Part shown: piece after piece, positions 27,115-43,292 of the stretch
How positions within the stretch are numbered: the first letter of the stretch is position 1
Layout: each line of letters opens with the position of its first letter
Source: Kaistia hirudinis
GTDB taxonomy: Bacteria > Pseudomonadota > Alphaproteobacteria > Rhizobiales > Kaistiaceae
DNA: 64,000 nucleotides
Assembly (NCBI RefSeq): GCF_014196455.1
Contig: NZ_JACIDS010000003.1
Coordinates: 496,001 to 560,000, forward strand
Reading direction: 5' to 3'
Notes under the pieces: model-generated
Databases searched by the model: none
What the model was told of the DNA's origin: nothing
The model's input: only the letters and a program-made list of their open reading frames with translations
Translations under genes and position numbers: made by a program

Positions 27115-28262
27115 GCGGCGCCGGCGGCCGGCGTCCGCCCATTCCCCTTTCCGTGGTCACGGGCTTCCTCGGTTCGGGCAAGACCACGCTGCTCAACCGG
27201 CTTCTGAGCGATCCCGCGCTCGCCGGTACGGCCGTGATCGTGAACGAGTTCGGCGAGGTCGGTCTCGATCAGCTCCTCGTCGGCCAGGCGGATGAGGGGA
27301 TCGTCGAGCTCTCCTCGGGGTGCCTCTGCTGCACCATCCGCGGCGAGCTGGTGACGACGCTGGAGAACCTGCTGCGCGCGCTCGACAATCACCGCATCGA
27401 GCGGCTCGACCGCGTGGTGATCGAGACGACCGGCCTCGCGGATCCCGCGCCGGTGCTGCAGAGCGTTCTGCTGCATCCCTATCTGTCGATCCGCTATCTG
27501 CTCGACGGGGTCATCACGGTGCTCGACGCCGCGAATGGCGCCGCGACGCTCGCCAGCCATGCCGAGGCCGCGCGGCAGGTCGCCGTCGCCGACCGGATCG
27601 TGCTGACCAAAACGGACATCGCCGATCCCGCAGCGACCATCGCCGCGGCCCGCGTGCTTAACCCGATCGCGCCCATCCTCGACCCCGCGAAGGGCGAGGC
27701 GGAAGCGGGTCGCCTGTTCGGGGTCTCACCCTTCTCGACGGAGGGCAAGATCGACGACGTCGCGCTCTGGCTGTCGGCCGGGACCGATGACGGCCACGAT
27801 CATCACCACGATCACCACCATGATGATCACGGCGGACACCATCACCACGGATCGCATCACCACCATGATGTGAGCCGGCACGATGCGCGCATCCGCAGCT
27901 TCGTGCTCCGTCGCGCCGCGCCGATCGGGATCCATGCGCTGGAGGATTTCCTCGGCCGCGTCCTGCGGGCCCATGGCGAACAGCTGCTGCGCATCAAGGG
28001 CATCGTCGCGACCACCGAGGATCCGAGCCGGCCGCTCGTGGTCCAGGCGGCGCAGAAGCTGTTTCACCCGCCGGCGCGTCTTCCGGACTGGCCGTCCGGC
28101 GACCGGCGGTCAGTGCTCGTCTTCATCGTGCAGGACATGAGCGACGCGGAATCGGACCGGCTTGCCGATGAGTTCGCGGGCATCCCGGCGACGGATCGGG
28201 CCGATCTCGAAGTTGCGGCGGCCAATCCCCTCGCGATCCCCGGCTTCGGCGGACGGTTCTGA
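27111..28262 (+). CDS. COG0523/CobW-family metallochaperone GTPase
   Basis: A 383-residue GTPase of the CobW/YjiA/ZigA group, which move zinc, cobalt or other metals to client proteins. It has the P-loop VTGFLGSGKTTLLN, the metal-binding SGCLCCTIRG (CxCC), ETTGLADPAPV and TKTD. A histidine-rich loop of about 30 residues (DDGHDHHHDHHHDDHGGHHH) precedes the C-terminal CobW_C domain. Translation starts at GTG overlapping the carboxypeptidase stop (GTGA). Specificity is unknown: proximity to urease invites a nickel link, while the family most often handles zinc. No Zur-like operator was recognised. Confidence 0.9.
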   Translation: MSGAGGRRPPIPLSVVTGFLGSGKTTLLNRLLSDPALAGTAVIVNEFGEVGLDQLLVGQADEGIVELSSGCLCCTIRGELVTTLENLLRALDNHRIERLDRVVIETTGLADPAPVLQSVLLHPYLSIRYLLDGVITVLDAANGAATLASHAEAARQVAVADRIVLTKTDIADPAATIAAARVLNPIAPILDPAKGEAEAGRLFGVSPFSTEGKIDDVALWLSAGTDDGHDHHHDHHHDDHGGHHHHGSHHHHDVSRHDARIRSFVLRRAAPIGIHALEDFLGRVLRAHGEQLLRIKGIVATTEDPSRPLVVQAAQKLFHPPARLPDWPSGDRRSVLVFIVQDMSDAESDRLADEFAGIPATDRADLEVAAANPLAIPGFGGRF

Positions 28263-28278
28263 GTCGCCCGAGGCGGAC

Positions 28279-29028
28279 TTACCAGCTGCCGGCCGGGCTT
28301 TCGATGCGGGCCGCACCGATGATCGGGCCGGCAACGCCGCCGGGGCTTTCTTCCTGCAGGATCAGCGCGCAGCCATCCGCGTCGCCCTGATGATATTTGC
28401 TCATCGGCAGGTCGACCTTGATCGGCTCGCCGCGCCACATGGCGACGGGCTGCATGCGCCGCACGGCGTTGTAATAGTCGAGGGTCTTGTTGCTGTTCTC
28501 GCCGCGCCCGATCGGGACCTGGGCATGGCGGTCATAGAGCACCAGCCAGAGTGTCGCCTTGCGATCGGCCCAGCCCTCGACCTTGCCGACCGAGACGCTG
28601 ACGGCGTCGCCATTCATCGACACGTCGATCGGCACGAACGGCTTGGCGCTGTGCTCGATCGCTTCCTTGATGGCCTTGTCGTTGCTGCCGATCGCGGGCA
28701 GCTGCCCGTTGACGACGACCTGGGGCGTATAGACCTGACGGTCGCCGCGCGCGGCGGCATAGGCCTTCTGGCGATCGGTGAACTCGTGGCTGGCGAGTGT
28801 GTCCTTCCAGCCTTGATAGTCCCAATAGTCGACCGAATAGGACAGCGCCACCACGTCGGGCCGCTTGGCATATTCCTCGAGCAGCTCGTCCGCCGGCGGG
28901 CAGGAGGAGCAGCCCTGGCTGGTGAACAGCTCGATGACCGCACCGATCTGCCGCTCAGCCGCCGCCGCGCTCGAGGCGAGAGCGGTGCAGATCAGGGCTG
29001 CGGCGAGAGCGGGCTTGTGGCTCAGCAT
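28279..29028 (-). CDS. DUF1223 exported thioredoxin-like protein
   Basis: A 249-residue DUF1223 protein. It has a signal peptide (MLSHKPALAAALICTALASS to AAAAE), then VIELFTSQGCSSCPPADELL, a CxxC in a thioredoxin-like setting, and the family blocks SYSVDYWDYQGWKDTLAS and YTPQVVVNGQ. It is presumably periplasmic. No function has been established for the family; redox activity is plausible from the CSSC motif. I use the ATG at 29028 because the signal peptide begins there. It converges with the COG0523 gene, 16 bases apart. Confidence 0.88.
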   Translation of the reverse strand: MLSHKPALAAALICTALASSAAAAERQIGAVIELFTSQGCSSCPPADELLEEYAKRPDVVALSYSVDYWDYQGWKDTLASHEFTDRQKAYAAARGDRQVYTPQVVVNGQLPAIGSNDKAIKEAIEHSAKPFVPIDVSMNGDAVSVSVGKVEGWADRKATLWLVLYDRHAQVPIGRGENSNKTLDYYNAVRRMQPVAMWRGEPIKVDLPMSKYHQGDADGCALILQEESPGGVAGPIIGAARIESPAGSW

Positions 29029-29137
29029 GGCGTTGGGCCGGTCCAATGGGTGCGCCGGTCCAAGGCGGCCGGCTTCGATGCAGCTTGATAAGGTTTCCAG
29101 CCGATCGCGTACCAGTCAATTCCGGGTGACCGCGCCG

Positions 29138-29172
29138 GAAAAGGAAAGGGCGGCACCCTTCCAGGTGCCGCC
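29138..29172 (-). terminator. Rho-independent terminator of the aconitase gene
   Basis: The arms GGCGGCACC (29149-29157) and GGTGCCGCC (29164-29172) pair perfectly around a six-base loop. Read leftward the stem is followed by CTTTCCTTTTCC. It lies 19 bases after the acnA stop. Confidence 0.8.
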
Positions 29173-29190
29173 CCCTTGTTGCTTGCCGCC

Positions 29191-31878
<2,688 letters not shown>

Positions 31879-32151
31879 GATAGAGTCGTCCTCGGTTCGG
31901 TCGCGTAACGCCTGGCCGAAGTCGATGCACGAAGCGTGCCCGACCCGGTCGGGCAACCTGAGGGAAGACCACGGAAGCGCACCGCTCGGGTCTGACCTCG
32001 GTAGTGACACAGGTCTTGCCGCGACGCAGCAAGCGCCGGGTTGCAGGCCTTATAGTGAATTTCGTAAGGAGAAGCCAGAACAAGGAAACTCGCTGCAGCT
32101 GGAACCTTTCGAGACTGCGGCGAGAGGCCGCTCCCACCCGACGGAGGCCCG

Positions 32152-32760
32152 GTGACACAGCTGGACGTCTCGGATCTCGCCGTCGAACGCGGTGGGAGGC
32201 TGATCCTGAGCGACGTGTCGTTCGTGCTGCGGGCCGGGGAACTCATCGTCCTCACGGGGCTCAACGGCGCGGGCAAATCAACGCTGCTGCGCGCCGTGGC
32301 CGGCCTGCTGCCGCGATCCGAGGGCGCGATCCGCCTCGTTCCCGACGAGCCGCCGATGGCCGAAGCCTGCCACTATTTCGGTCATCTCGACGCCTTGAAG
32401 CCCTCGCTCTCCGTCGCCGACAATCTCGGGCTCTGGACCCGTGTCGCCGGCGCGCCGGGGCTCGCCGTCGAGGAGGCGCTGGCGCGCATCGGCCTCGATG
32501 CGCTCGCCGATCTGCCGGCTGCCTATCTCTCGGCGGGACAGAGGCGACGCGTCGGCTTCGCGCGGCTCCTGCTGGTGCGCCGCCCGATCTGGCTGCTCGA
32601 CGAGCCGACCTCCGCGCTCGACACCGAGGCGGAGCAGGTGTTCGGCGCGCTGCTCGGCCAGCATCTGGCGTCCGGTGGCTCGGCGATCGTGGCGACGCAC
32701 AGGCCCTTGCCGATCGAGGCGGCCACGGTCCTCCGGCTCGGCGCGGGCGGCATCGCATGA
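32152..32760 (+). CDS. ccmA: Haem exporter ATP-binding protein CcmA
   Basis: A 202-residue ABC ATPase of the cytochrome c maturation system I; with CcmB and CcmC it drives release of haem-loaded CcmE in the periplasm. It has a Walker A (LTGLNGAGKSTLLRAVAG), the CcmA-typical HYFGHLDALKPSLSVADNL, a signature SAGQRRRVGFARL and Walker B WLLDEPTSALD. A GTG start at 32152 follows GGAGG at good distance. It overlaps ccmB by ATGA. Confidence 0.95.
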   Translation: MTQLDVSDLAVERGGRLILSDVSFVLRAGELIVLTGLNGAGKSTLLRAVAGLLPRSEGAIRLVPDEPPMAEACHYFGHLDALKPSLSVADNLGLWTRVAGAPGLAVEEALARIGLDALADLPAAYLSAGQRRRVGFARLLLVRRPIWLLDEPTSALDTEAEQVFGALLGQHLASGGSAIVATHRPLPIEAATVLRLGAGGIA

Positions 32761-33422
32761 GCCTCTTTCTCGCCCTCGCCGGACGTACGGCCCGTCTTTC
32801 GCTCCGCGCCGGTGGCGGCGCCTATAGCGGGCTCGTCTTCTTTCTCTCGGTGGTCGCGGTGGTGCCGTTCGGCGTCGGTCCGGATATGCCGCTGCTCGCA
32901 CGCATCGGGCCGGCGATGCTGTGGATCGCGGCGTTGCTCGCGACCCTGCTCGGGCTCGACCGCCTGTTTCAGGACGATCGCGACGACGGCTCGCTCGACC
33001 ATCTGATCCTGTCGGGGATGCCGCTCGAACTGGTCGTGCTCGCCAAGGCGATCGGCCACTGGCTGGCGACGGGCCTGCCATTGGTCATCGGCACGCCGGT
33101 CTTCGGCCTGATCCTCGGCCTCAATGCGAACGCTATCGGTCTCGTCGCGCTGACGCTGCTGCTCGGAACGCCGGCCTTGACGCTGATCGGCACGATCGGC
33201 GCGGCGCTGATCACCGCAATGCGGCGCGGCGGCCTCGTCGTGGCCGTGCTCGTGCTGCCCTTCACCATCCCCGTGCTGATCTTCGGCGTCGGCACGGTGT
33301 CCGGCGCGCTCGGATCGGGCGGGGCCGGAACGCCGCTCATGATCCTCGCAGCGCTGTCGCTCGCCTCGCTCGTCCTCGCCCCGATCGCCGCCGCAGCGGC
33401 GCTCCGGGCGGCGCTCGACTAG
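32757..33422 (+). CDS. ccmB: Haem exporter permease CcmB
   Basis: A 221-residue membrane protein with six hydrophobic helices, the CcmB component of the cytochrome c maturation ABC complex. Typical segments are RLFQDDRDDGSLDHLILSG and LIGTIGAALITAMRRGGLV, and the LPFTIPVLIFGVGTV helix. No ccmC, ccmD or ccmG follows; the next gene is convergent putA. The two genes share the palindromic tetranucleotide CTAG at 33419-33422, which supplies TAG stops to both. Confidence 0.94.
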   Translation: MSLFLALAGRTARLSLRAGGGAYSGLVFFLSVVAVVPFGVGPDMPLLARIGPAMLWIAALLATLLGLDRLFQDDRDDGSLDHLILSGMPLELVVLAKAIGHWLATGLPLVIGTPVFGLILGLNANAIGLVALTLLLGTPALTLIGTIGAALITAMRRGGLVVAVLVLPFTIPVLIFGVGTVSGALGSGGAGTPLMILAALSLASLVLAPIAAAAALRAALD

Positions 33423-36400
33423 CCGATCGTCATCAGGCTGGCATTGCCGCCAGCCGCCGCCGTGTTGGTGCTGATCGAGACCTCCTCGACGAGCATTTCG
33501 AGCGGGAACACCTCACGTCCCGCCGCGAGGCCTTCGGGCGAGACGGCATGGACCGGAACGATCGGCCCGTTCTGGCCGACAAGTGCGGTGCGCAGGCGAA
33601 GCAGTGCGTCGCCGCCGCCCTCGAACAGCACCGCCGCGACGTCGTCGCCATCCCGGTCGAAGGCCGCGCGCACCGGTTCCGGCAGGGCCGCGACGACCGG
33701 TTCGTCGTCGACCACGAAGCGGTTGCCGGTCGCGAGCACCGCCGCGATCGCGAGATGAAGCCCCGTCTCGGTTTCGGCTTCGATGCGGATGCGGCCGCGC
33801 GGGCGGGTGCGATATTCGTCGCGCTCGCCGACCGGTCCCGCGAGTTCGCGGGGTGCCAGCGGCGGGGCAGCCCGCAGTTGGTCGAGCGCAAGCGCGGCGA
33901 GCGCGGCTTTGCCGTTCCCCTCGAGCCAGTCAAGATGCGCCGCGAGCGCCGGGGGCAGGGCGGGCGTCTCGCCGGTCTCCGCGGCCGGCTCCGGAAGCGA
34001 CAGGCGCAGCAGATAGAGCGGGCCGCCCGCCTTAGGACCGGTGCCCGAAAGCCCGTTGCCGCCGAAGGGCTGCACGCCGACCACCGCGCCGATCATGTTG
34101 CGGTTCACATAGATATTGCCGGCGTGGATCGCGCGCGTAGTGGCCGCGATGGTCTCGTCGATGCGGGTGTGGATGCCGAAGGTCAGCCCGTAGCCGGTCG
34201 CATTCACATCATCGAGCAGCGCCGGCAGGTCGCTGCGGGCAAAGCGCAGGATATGGAGAACCGGGCCGAACACCTCGTGGTCGACATCCGCAATGGAGCC
34301 GATCTCGATCAGCGTCGGCGGCATGAAAGTGCCGGATTCGGCCTCGGCCGGCAGGTCCAGCGCATGGACCGCGAAACCACGTTCCGCCATGGCGCCGACA
34401 TGGGCGAGCAGCTTGTCGCGCGCCTCGGCGCGGATCACGGGGCAGACATCGGTCGATAGGCGATCCGGCCGGCCGATCGCAAGTTCCGCCATCGCGCCCT
34501 TGAGCATGGCGATGGTGCGGTCCGCGACATCCTCCTGGATGCAGAGAATGCGCAGCGCCGAGCAGCGCTGGCCGGCGCTGTCGAAGGCGGACTGGATCAC
34601 GTCGGCCGTCACCTGTTCGGCCAACGCTGAGGAATCGACGATCATGACGTTCTGGCCGCCGGTCTCGGCGATCAGCGGCACGCCACGACCCTCCGGCGTC
34701 AGCCGGCCGGCGAGGCTTGCCTCGATCAGCTTGGCGACCTCCGTCGAGCCGGTGAACATGACGGCGCGCGTCCGCGGATCGGCGACGAGCGCCGCGCCGG
34801 TGTCGCCGGCGCCCGGCAGAAGCTGCAGCGCCGCCGGCGGCACCCCGGCCTGGCGCAGGATCCGCACGGCCTCCGCGGCGACCAGCGGCGTCTCCTCGGC
34901 GGGCTTGGCCAGCACCGGATTGCCGGCGGCGAGCGCCGCCGCGATCTGGCCGGTGAAGATGGCGAGCGGGAAATTCCACGGGCTGATGCAGACGATAGGC
35001 CCGAGCGGGCGGCGATGGGCACAGCTGCGCTCGGCTTCATCGGCATAGAAGCGCAGGAAATCGACGGTCTCGCGCACTTCCGACACCGCATTCGGGATCG
35101 TCTTGCCGGCCTCGCGCACCAGAAGGCCGATCAGCGACGGCATCGCCGCCTCGATCCGGTCGGCGCCGCGGCGCAGGATCGCCGCACGCTCCGAAGCCGG
35201 TGTGGCGGCCCAGATCGGCGCAATCGCCTCGGCGTGGTCGAAGGCCAGCGCAACGGAGGCCGCATCCGACGCGACGACCGTTCCCACGACGTCGCGCGCA
35301 TCGGCGGGATTGCGGATCGCCGCGCCCTCGCCGCCGAGAATCTCGCCGCCGACCATCGGCGCCGCCCGCCAGCGCCGGCCCGATTCGCCGACCAGCGTCG
35401 CAGCAAGGGAGGCCAGCGTCTGCTCGCTGGAGAGATCGAGCCCGAGCGAATTCTCCCGCCCGCCATAGAGGGCGCGCGGCGCGCGAATCGCCGGATGCGG
35501 CGCGCCGACGGGCTCGAGCGCGGCCGCCTGCTCGACCGGATCGGCGATCAGCGCCTCGATCGACACCGATGGATCCGAGATCCGGTTGACGAACGAGGTG
35601 TTGGCACCGTTCTCCAGCAGGCGGCGCACCAGATAGGCCAGCAGCGTCTCGTGCGTGCCGACCGGTGCGTAGATGCGGCAGGGCCGGTTCAGCCTGTCCG
35701 GCCCGACGACATCCTCGTAGAGCGGCTCGCCCATGCCGTGCAGGCACTGGAACTCATATTGCCCGGCATAGAAATTCGCCCCGGCCAGCTTCATGACGGT
35801 CGCGAGCGTCAGTGCGTTGTGGGTCGCGAATTGCGGGAAGATCGCGTCGGGCGCGGCCAGCAGCCGCTTGGCGCAGGCGATGTAGGACACATCGGTGTGG
35901 ATCTTGCGCGTATAGACCGGGAAGTCTTCGAGCCCGCCCTCCTGTGCCCGCTTGATCTCGCTGTCCCAATAGGCGCCCTTGACGAGGCGCACCATCAACC
36001 GGTGCCGGCTGCGGCGGCCGAGATCGATCAGCCAGTCGATGACGAAGGGGCAGCGCTTGCCATAGGCCTGGATGACGAAGCCGATGCCGTTCCAGCCCTC
36101 AAGCTCCGGATCGAAGCAGAGCGCCTCAAGGAGATCGAGCGAGAGCTCGAGCCGATCCGCCTCCTCGGCGTCGATGTTGATGCCGATATCATAGCGCCGC
36201 GCGAGCAGGGCGAGGCTCTTGAGACGCGGCAGAAGCTCGCTCGCCACGCGCTCGACCTGCGCGCGGGCATAGCGCGGATGCAGCGCCGAGAGCTTGATCG
36301 AGATGCCCGGCCCTTCATAGATGCCGCGCCCGCCCGCAGCCTTGCCGATCGCGTGGATCGCCTGTTCATAGGAGGCGAGATAGCGTGCCGCATCGGCCTC

Positions 36401-37216
36401 GGTCATCGCCGCTTCGCCGAGCATGTCATAGGAATAGCGGAAGCCCTTCGCCTCCAGACGCCGGGCATTCGCCAGCGCCTCGCCGATATTCTGGCCGGTG
36501 ACGAACTGCTCGCCCATCAGGCGCATGGCGATCTCGACGCCCTTGCGGATGACACCCTCGCCGCCGCGCGTGATCAGCCGCGACAGCGCAGTCGAGAGGC
36601 CGGATTCGCTGGCGGTGCCGGTGAGCTTGCCGGTGACGACGAGGCCCCAGGTCGCGGCATTGACGAAGAGAGAGGGGCTCTGCCCGACATGGGCGCGCCA
36701 GTCGCCGGCCGCGATCTTGTCGCGGATCAGCGCGTCGCGCGTCGCGCGGTCGGGTATGCGCAGCAGCGCCTCGGCGAGGCACATCAGCGCGACGCCTTCC
36801 TGGGTCGAGAGCGCATATTCCCGGATGAGGCCTTCGACACGGCCGCTGCCGGCCTTGGCGCGCAGCCGCTCGACAAGCCCCCGCGCGATCGCCGCGGCAT
36901 CGGCCCGGACGGCGGGCGGCAGCGTCGCTTCGCTGATCAAAAGCGGCAGGCAGTCGGTCTCGGGGAGGCGCGCGGCTGCGGTGATCCGCGCCCGCAACGG
37001 GCTCTGCGGGCGGACCGAGCCGGCCAGGGCGAGGAACGGCCGATCCGGTTCGGCGGGATAAGCGGCATCGCCGGCGCCGCCTTCCGCTTCGGCAATGGCG
37101 GCCATCAACCCCTTCTTGGCGAGCCAGTGCGGCGACTTGCCGATCACGTCGGCGGCGGATTTGAGCCGCGCCTTGGTCTCGTCATCGACCTTGATGCCAA
37201 CCGTGGTGGAACCCAT
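33419..37216 (-). CDS. putA: Bifunctional proline dehydrogenase / glutamate-semialdehyde dehydrogenase PutA
   Basis: A 1265-residue enzyme oxidising proline to glutamate with FAD and NAD. Domain order: an N-terminal ribbon-helix-helix-like DNA-binding segment (about 1-45, STTVGIKVDDETKARLKSAA), a proline dehydrogenase barrel (about 180-460, with VRLVKGAYWDSEIKRAQ and FATHNALT), then an aldehyde dehydrogenase (about 520-980, with ISPWNFPLAIFTGQIAAALA, IAETGGQN and the catalytic cysteine in FDSAGQRCSALRIL). The C-terminal domain ends near residue 1265. The RHH segment suggests that it autoregulates, as in enteric PutA. The ATG at 37216 has GGAGG upstream. Confidence 0.96.
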   Translation of the reverse strand: MGSTTVGIKVDDETKARLKSAADVIGKSPHWLAKKGLMAAIAEAEGGAGDAAYPAEPDRPFLALAGSVRPQSPLRARITAAARLPETDCLPLLISEATLPPAVRADAAAIARGLVERLRAKAGSGRVEGLIREYALSTQEGVALMCLAEALLRIPDRATRDALIRDKIAAGDWRAHVGQSPSLFVNAATWGLVVTGKLTGTASESGLSTALSRLITRGGEGVIRKGVEIAMRLMGEQFVTGQNIGEALANARRLEAKGFRYSYDMLGEAAMTEADAARYLASYEQAIHAIGKAAGGRGIYEGPGISIKLSALHPRYARAQVERVASELLPRLKSLALLARRYDIGINIDAEEADRLELSLDLLEALCFDPELEGWNGIGFVIQAYGKRCPFVIDWLIDLGRRSRHRLMVRLVKGAYWDSEIKRAQEGGLEDFPVYTRKIHTDVSYIACAKRLLAAPDAIFPQFATHNALTLATVMKLAGANFYAGQYEFQCLHGMGEPLYEDVVGPDRLNRPCRIYAPVGTHETLLAYLVRRLLENGANTSFVNRISDPSVSIEALIADPVEQAAALEPVGAPHPAIRAPRALYGGRENSLGLDLSSEQTLASLAATLVGESGRRWRAAPMVGGEILGGEGAAIRNPADARDVVGTVVASDAASVALAFDHAEAIAPIWAATPASERAAILRRGADRIEAAMPSLIGLLVREAGKTIPNAVSEVRETVDFLRFYADEAERSCAHRRPLGPIVCISPWNFPLAIFTGQIAAALAAGNPVLAKPAEETPLVAAEAVRILRQAGVPPAALQLLPGAGDTGAALVADPRTRAVMFTGSTEVAKLIEASLAGRLTPEGRGVPLIAETGGQNVMIVDSSALAEQVTADVIQSAFDSAGQRCSALRILCIQEDVADRTIAMLKGAMAELAIGRPDRLSTDVCPVIRAEARDKLLAHVGAMAERGFAVHALDLPAEAESGTFMPPTLIEIGSIADVDHEVFGPVLHILRFARSDLPALLDDVNATGYGLTFGIHTRIDETIAATTRAIHAGNIYVNRNMIGAVVGVQPFGGNGLSGTGPKAGGPLYLLRLSLPEPAAETGETPALPPALAAHLDWLEGNGKAALAALALDQLRAAPPLAPRELAGPVGERDEYRTRPRGRIRIEAETETGLHLAIAAVLATGNRFVVDDEPVVAALPEPVRAAFDRDGDDVAAVLFEGGGDALLRLRTALVGQNGPIVPVHAVSPEGLAAGREVFPLEMLVEEVSISTNTAAAGGNASLMTIG

Positions 37217-37456
37217 CTGCGCCTCCGCGTTTGCGAAGGCTATACCTTTCGGTCTCGAAAGGAGCAACCGGATCTGGCGCGAACGGCGGCCCGGCAGGAT
37301 GGGCTGCGGATACCGGTTGCTCCGAATCCGTGTCTTCGGGCCTAGAGGGCTGCCGCTGGGCAATTCGATCGCCCACAGGGCACTTTCGGCGCCGCTGGCG
37401 AGTTGCGATGGCGCGGAGGCTGTGCTAACGAACGCGCGGCCTTCGGGCAGGCCATT

Positions 37457-37485
37457 TTGACGCTTTCAAGGCGCTCAAGAAAATT
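37457..37485 (+). promoter_or_regulatory. Candidate promoter of the atp operon
   Basis: TTGACG at 37457 is followed after 17 bases by an AT-rich AAAATT (37480-37485), about 80 bases before the atpH start. The -35 is close to consensus; the -10 is poor, so the assignment is tentative. The 346-base region between putA and atpH contains no gene and must hold promoters for both. Confidence 0.4.
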
Positions 37486-37563
37486 CCAATCCGATCAACG
37501 TGTTGCGATAAGCGACCCCTGGTGGTGCCGGAGCCCGGCGCAAGGTCTGACAGCGAGGTTCAG

Positions 37564-39653
<2,090 letters not shown>

Positions 39654-39664
39654 AGCTGAAGGTC

Positions 39665-39691
39665 GGGCTGGCGCGATGAGCGCGCCGGCCC
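39665..39691 (+). other. Intercistronic hairpin between atpA and atpG
   Basis: An 11-base-pair stem (39665-39675 with 39681-39691, one G-T pair) around the loop ATGAG fills most of the 62-base spacer. There is no T-run, so it is not a simple terminator. It may stabilise the upstream mRNA or lower atpG translation, matching the 3:1 need for alpha over gamma. Confidence 0.5.
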
Positions 39692-39715
39692 TCCCTCGCC
39701 TCGACAGGGACGCTC

Positions 39716-42069
<2,354 letters not shown>

Positions 42070-42188
42070 TCGCGCGACGACGCGTCACTGCGCGGCCGGC
42101 TCGTTCCGGCGGCGCAGCGGCGCCGACAGGTTAGTTTGAAGCGTGCCATCGCCTCGCGCGGTGGCCGCTCGGCAGGAGCAAGCGCCAC

Positions 42189-42593
42189 ATGGCCGAACCG
42201 TTTTCCTTCGAACTCGTCTCGCCGGAGCGGCTGCTCTTCTCGGAGCAGGTGCTCGCGGTCGTGGTGCCGGGCACCGAGGGCGAGTTCACGGTGCTGAAGA
42301 ACATGGCGCCGTTCATGTCGACCATCAAGCCGGGCGTGATCACCGTCACGCCGGTCTCCGGCACGAGCCAGCGATACTTCATCCGCGGCGGCTTCGCCGA
42401 TGTCAGCCCCACGGGTCTGACCATCCTGGCCGAGCAGGCGGTTCCGGTCGAGAGCCTCGATCCGAATCTGATCGCGACGGAGATCAAGAACGCCGAGGAA
42501 GACCTCGCCGACGCCACGGATGACGAGGCCAAGTCGGCCGCTGCGCAGAAGATCGCGCAGCTCAAGGAAGCCCAGGCTGCGCTGGCGCACTGA
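42189..42593 (+). CDS. atpC: F1-ATPase epsilon subunit
   Basis: A 134-residue regulatory subunit at the base of the rotor. The N-terminal beta-sandwich is recognised from [20 protein letters not shown] and [17 protein letters not shown]; the last 45 residues form the helical hairpin ([20 protein letters not shown]). It ends the operon and is followed by a clear terminator. The 119 bases between atpD and atpC are longer than other gaps in the operon. Confidence 0.97.
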   Translation: MAEPFSFELVSPERLLFSEQVLAVVVPGTEGEFTVLKNMAPFMSTIKPGVITVTPVSGTSQRYFIRGGFADVSPTGLTILAEQAVPVESLDPNLIATEIKNAEEDLADATDDEAKSAAAQKIAQLKEAQAALAH

Positions 42594-42620
42594 GCCACCG
42601 ACAAGGCATCGACGTGATTG

Positions 42621-42649
42621 CGGCCGCCCATCGGGCGGCCGTTTCGTTT
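42621..42649 (+). terminator. Rho-independent terminator of the atp operon
   Basis: Perfect nine-base stem CGGCCGCCC/GGGCGGCCG (42621-42629 with 42633-42641) around ATC, followed by TTTCGTTT, 27 bases after the atpC stop. It lies between convergent atpC and rppH. Confidence 0.85.
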
Positions 42650-42674
42650 GGGGGCTTCGAACTGACGGTACGCG

Positions 42675-43193
42675 TTACGGCGCCAGATGGCGGAAGGCCG
42701 CCACGACCTTCTCATAGACCTTGCGCTTGAACGGCACGATCAGCTGCGGCAGTTCCTCGAGCCGCTCCCAGCGCCAGGAGATGAACTCGGCCTCGAAGGC
42801 GCCGCCGCCGGGCGAGAGGACGTCGATCTCGCGCTCCTCGCCCTCGAAGCGGAAGGCGAACCACTTCTGGCGCTGGCCGCGATACTTGCCCTTGAGCGCC
42901 ACGCCGACCAGCTCCGGCGGCAGGTCGTAGTCGAACCAGCCCTCGGCCTCCTCGATCAGCGCCACCGATTGGATGTTGGTTTCTTCATAGAGCTCGCGCC
43001 GCGCGGCCGGCAGCGGGTCCTCGCCGGGATCGATACCGCCCTGCGGCAATTGCCAGACCGGATCGCCGGCGACCAGCTCGGCATTGGGCGAGCGCTCGCC
43101 GATGAAGACGAGCCCGGCGGCGTTGAAGACGACGACGCCGACGCAGGGGCGATAGGGCAGGGTCGAAGGATCGATCGGCTTCTTCTTGGACAT
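42675..43193 (-). CDS. rppH: RNA pyrophosphohydrolase (Nudix)
   Basis: A 172-residue Nudix hydrolase that converts 5'-triphosphate RNA to monophosphate and so triggers mRNA decay. The Nudix box [20 protein letters not shown] is complete (residues about 53-75), and the RppH-specific [16 protein letters not shown] and [17 protein letters not shown] are present. A GGAGG precedes the ATG. In related bacteria a polysaccharide deacetylase gene lies directly upstream; here only a remnant does. Confidence 0.95.
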   Translation of the reverse strand: MSKKKPIDPSTLPYRPCVGVVVFNAAGLVFIGERSPNAELVAGDPVWQLPQGGIDPGEDPLPAARRELYEETNIQSVALIEEAEGWFDYDLPPELVGVALKGKYRGQRQKWFAFRFEGEEREIDVLSPGGGAFEAEFISWRWERLEELPQLIVPFKRKVYEKVVAAFRHLAP

Positions 43194-43227
43194 CGCATCC
43201 GGCCTCCAGCGCCGGCGCCGGCAACTT

Positions 43228-43270
43228 AGAGCGTTTTCGGGCGAAGGGAAGTCCGCTTCGCGACAACGCC
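43228..43270 (+). repeat. Degenerate Hyphomicrobiales palindromic intergenic repeat
   Basis: The sequence AGAGCGTTTTCGGGCGAAG followed by GGAAGTCCGCTTCGCGACAA resembles a palindromic element (GAGCGTTTTCGAGCGAAG...CTTCGC) I know from many intergenic regions of this order. It lies exactly in the 99 bases between rppH and the truncated deacetylase gene, where coding sequence has been lost. Confidence 0.45.
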
Positions 43271-43292
43271 GCGACCGGCCGGGCTGCGCCGA

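Noticed and set aside
35015-37345. A 776-codon frame opposite putA
   Set aside because: Antisense shadow without family features.
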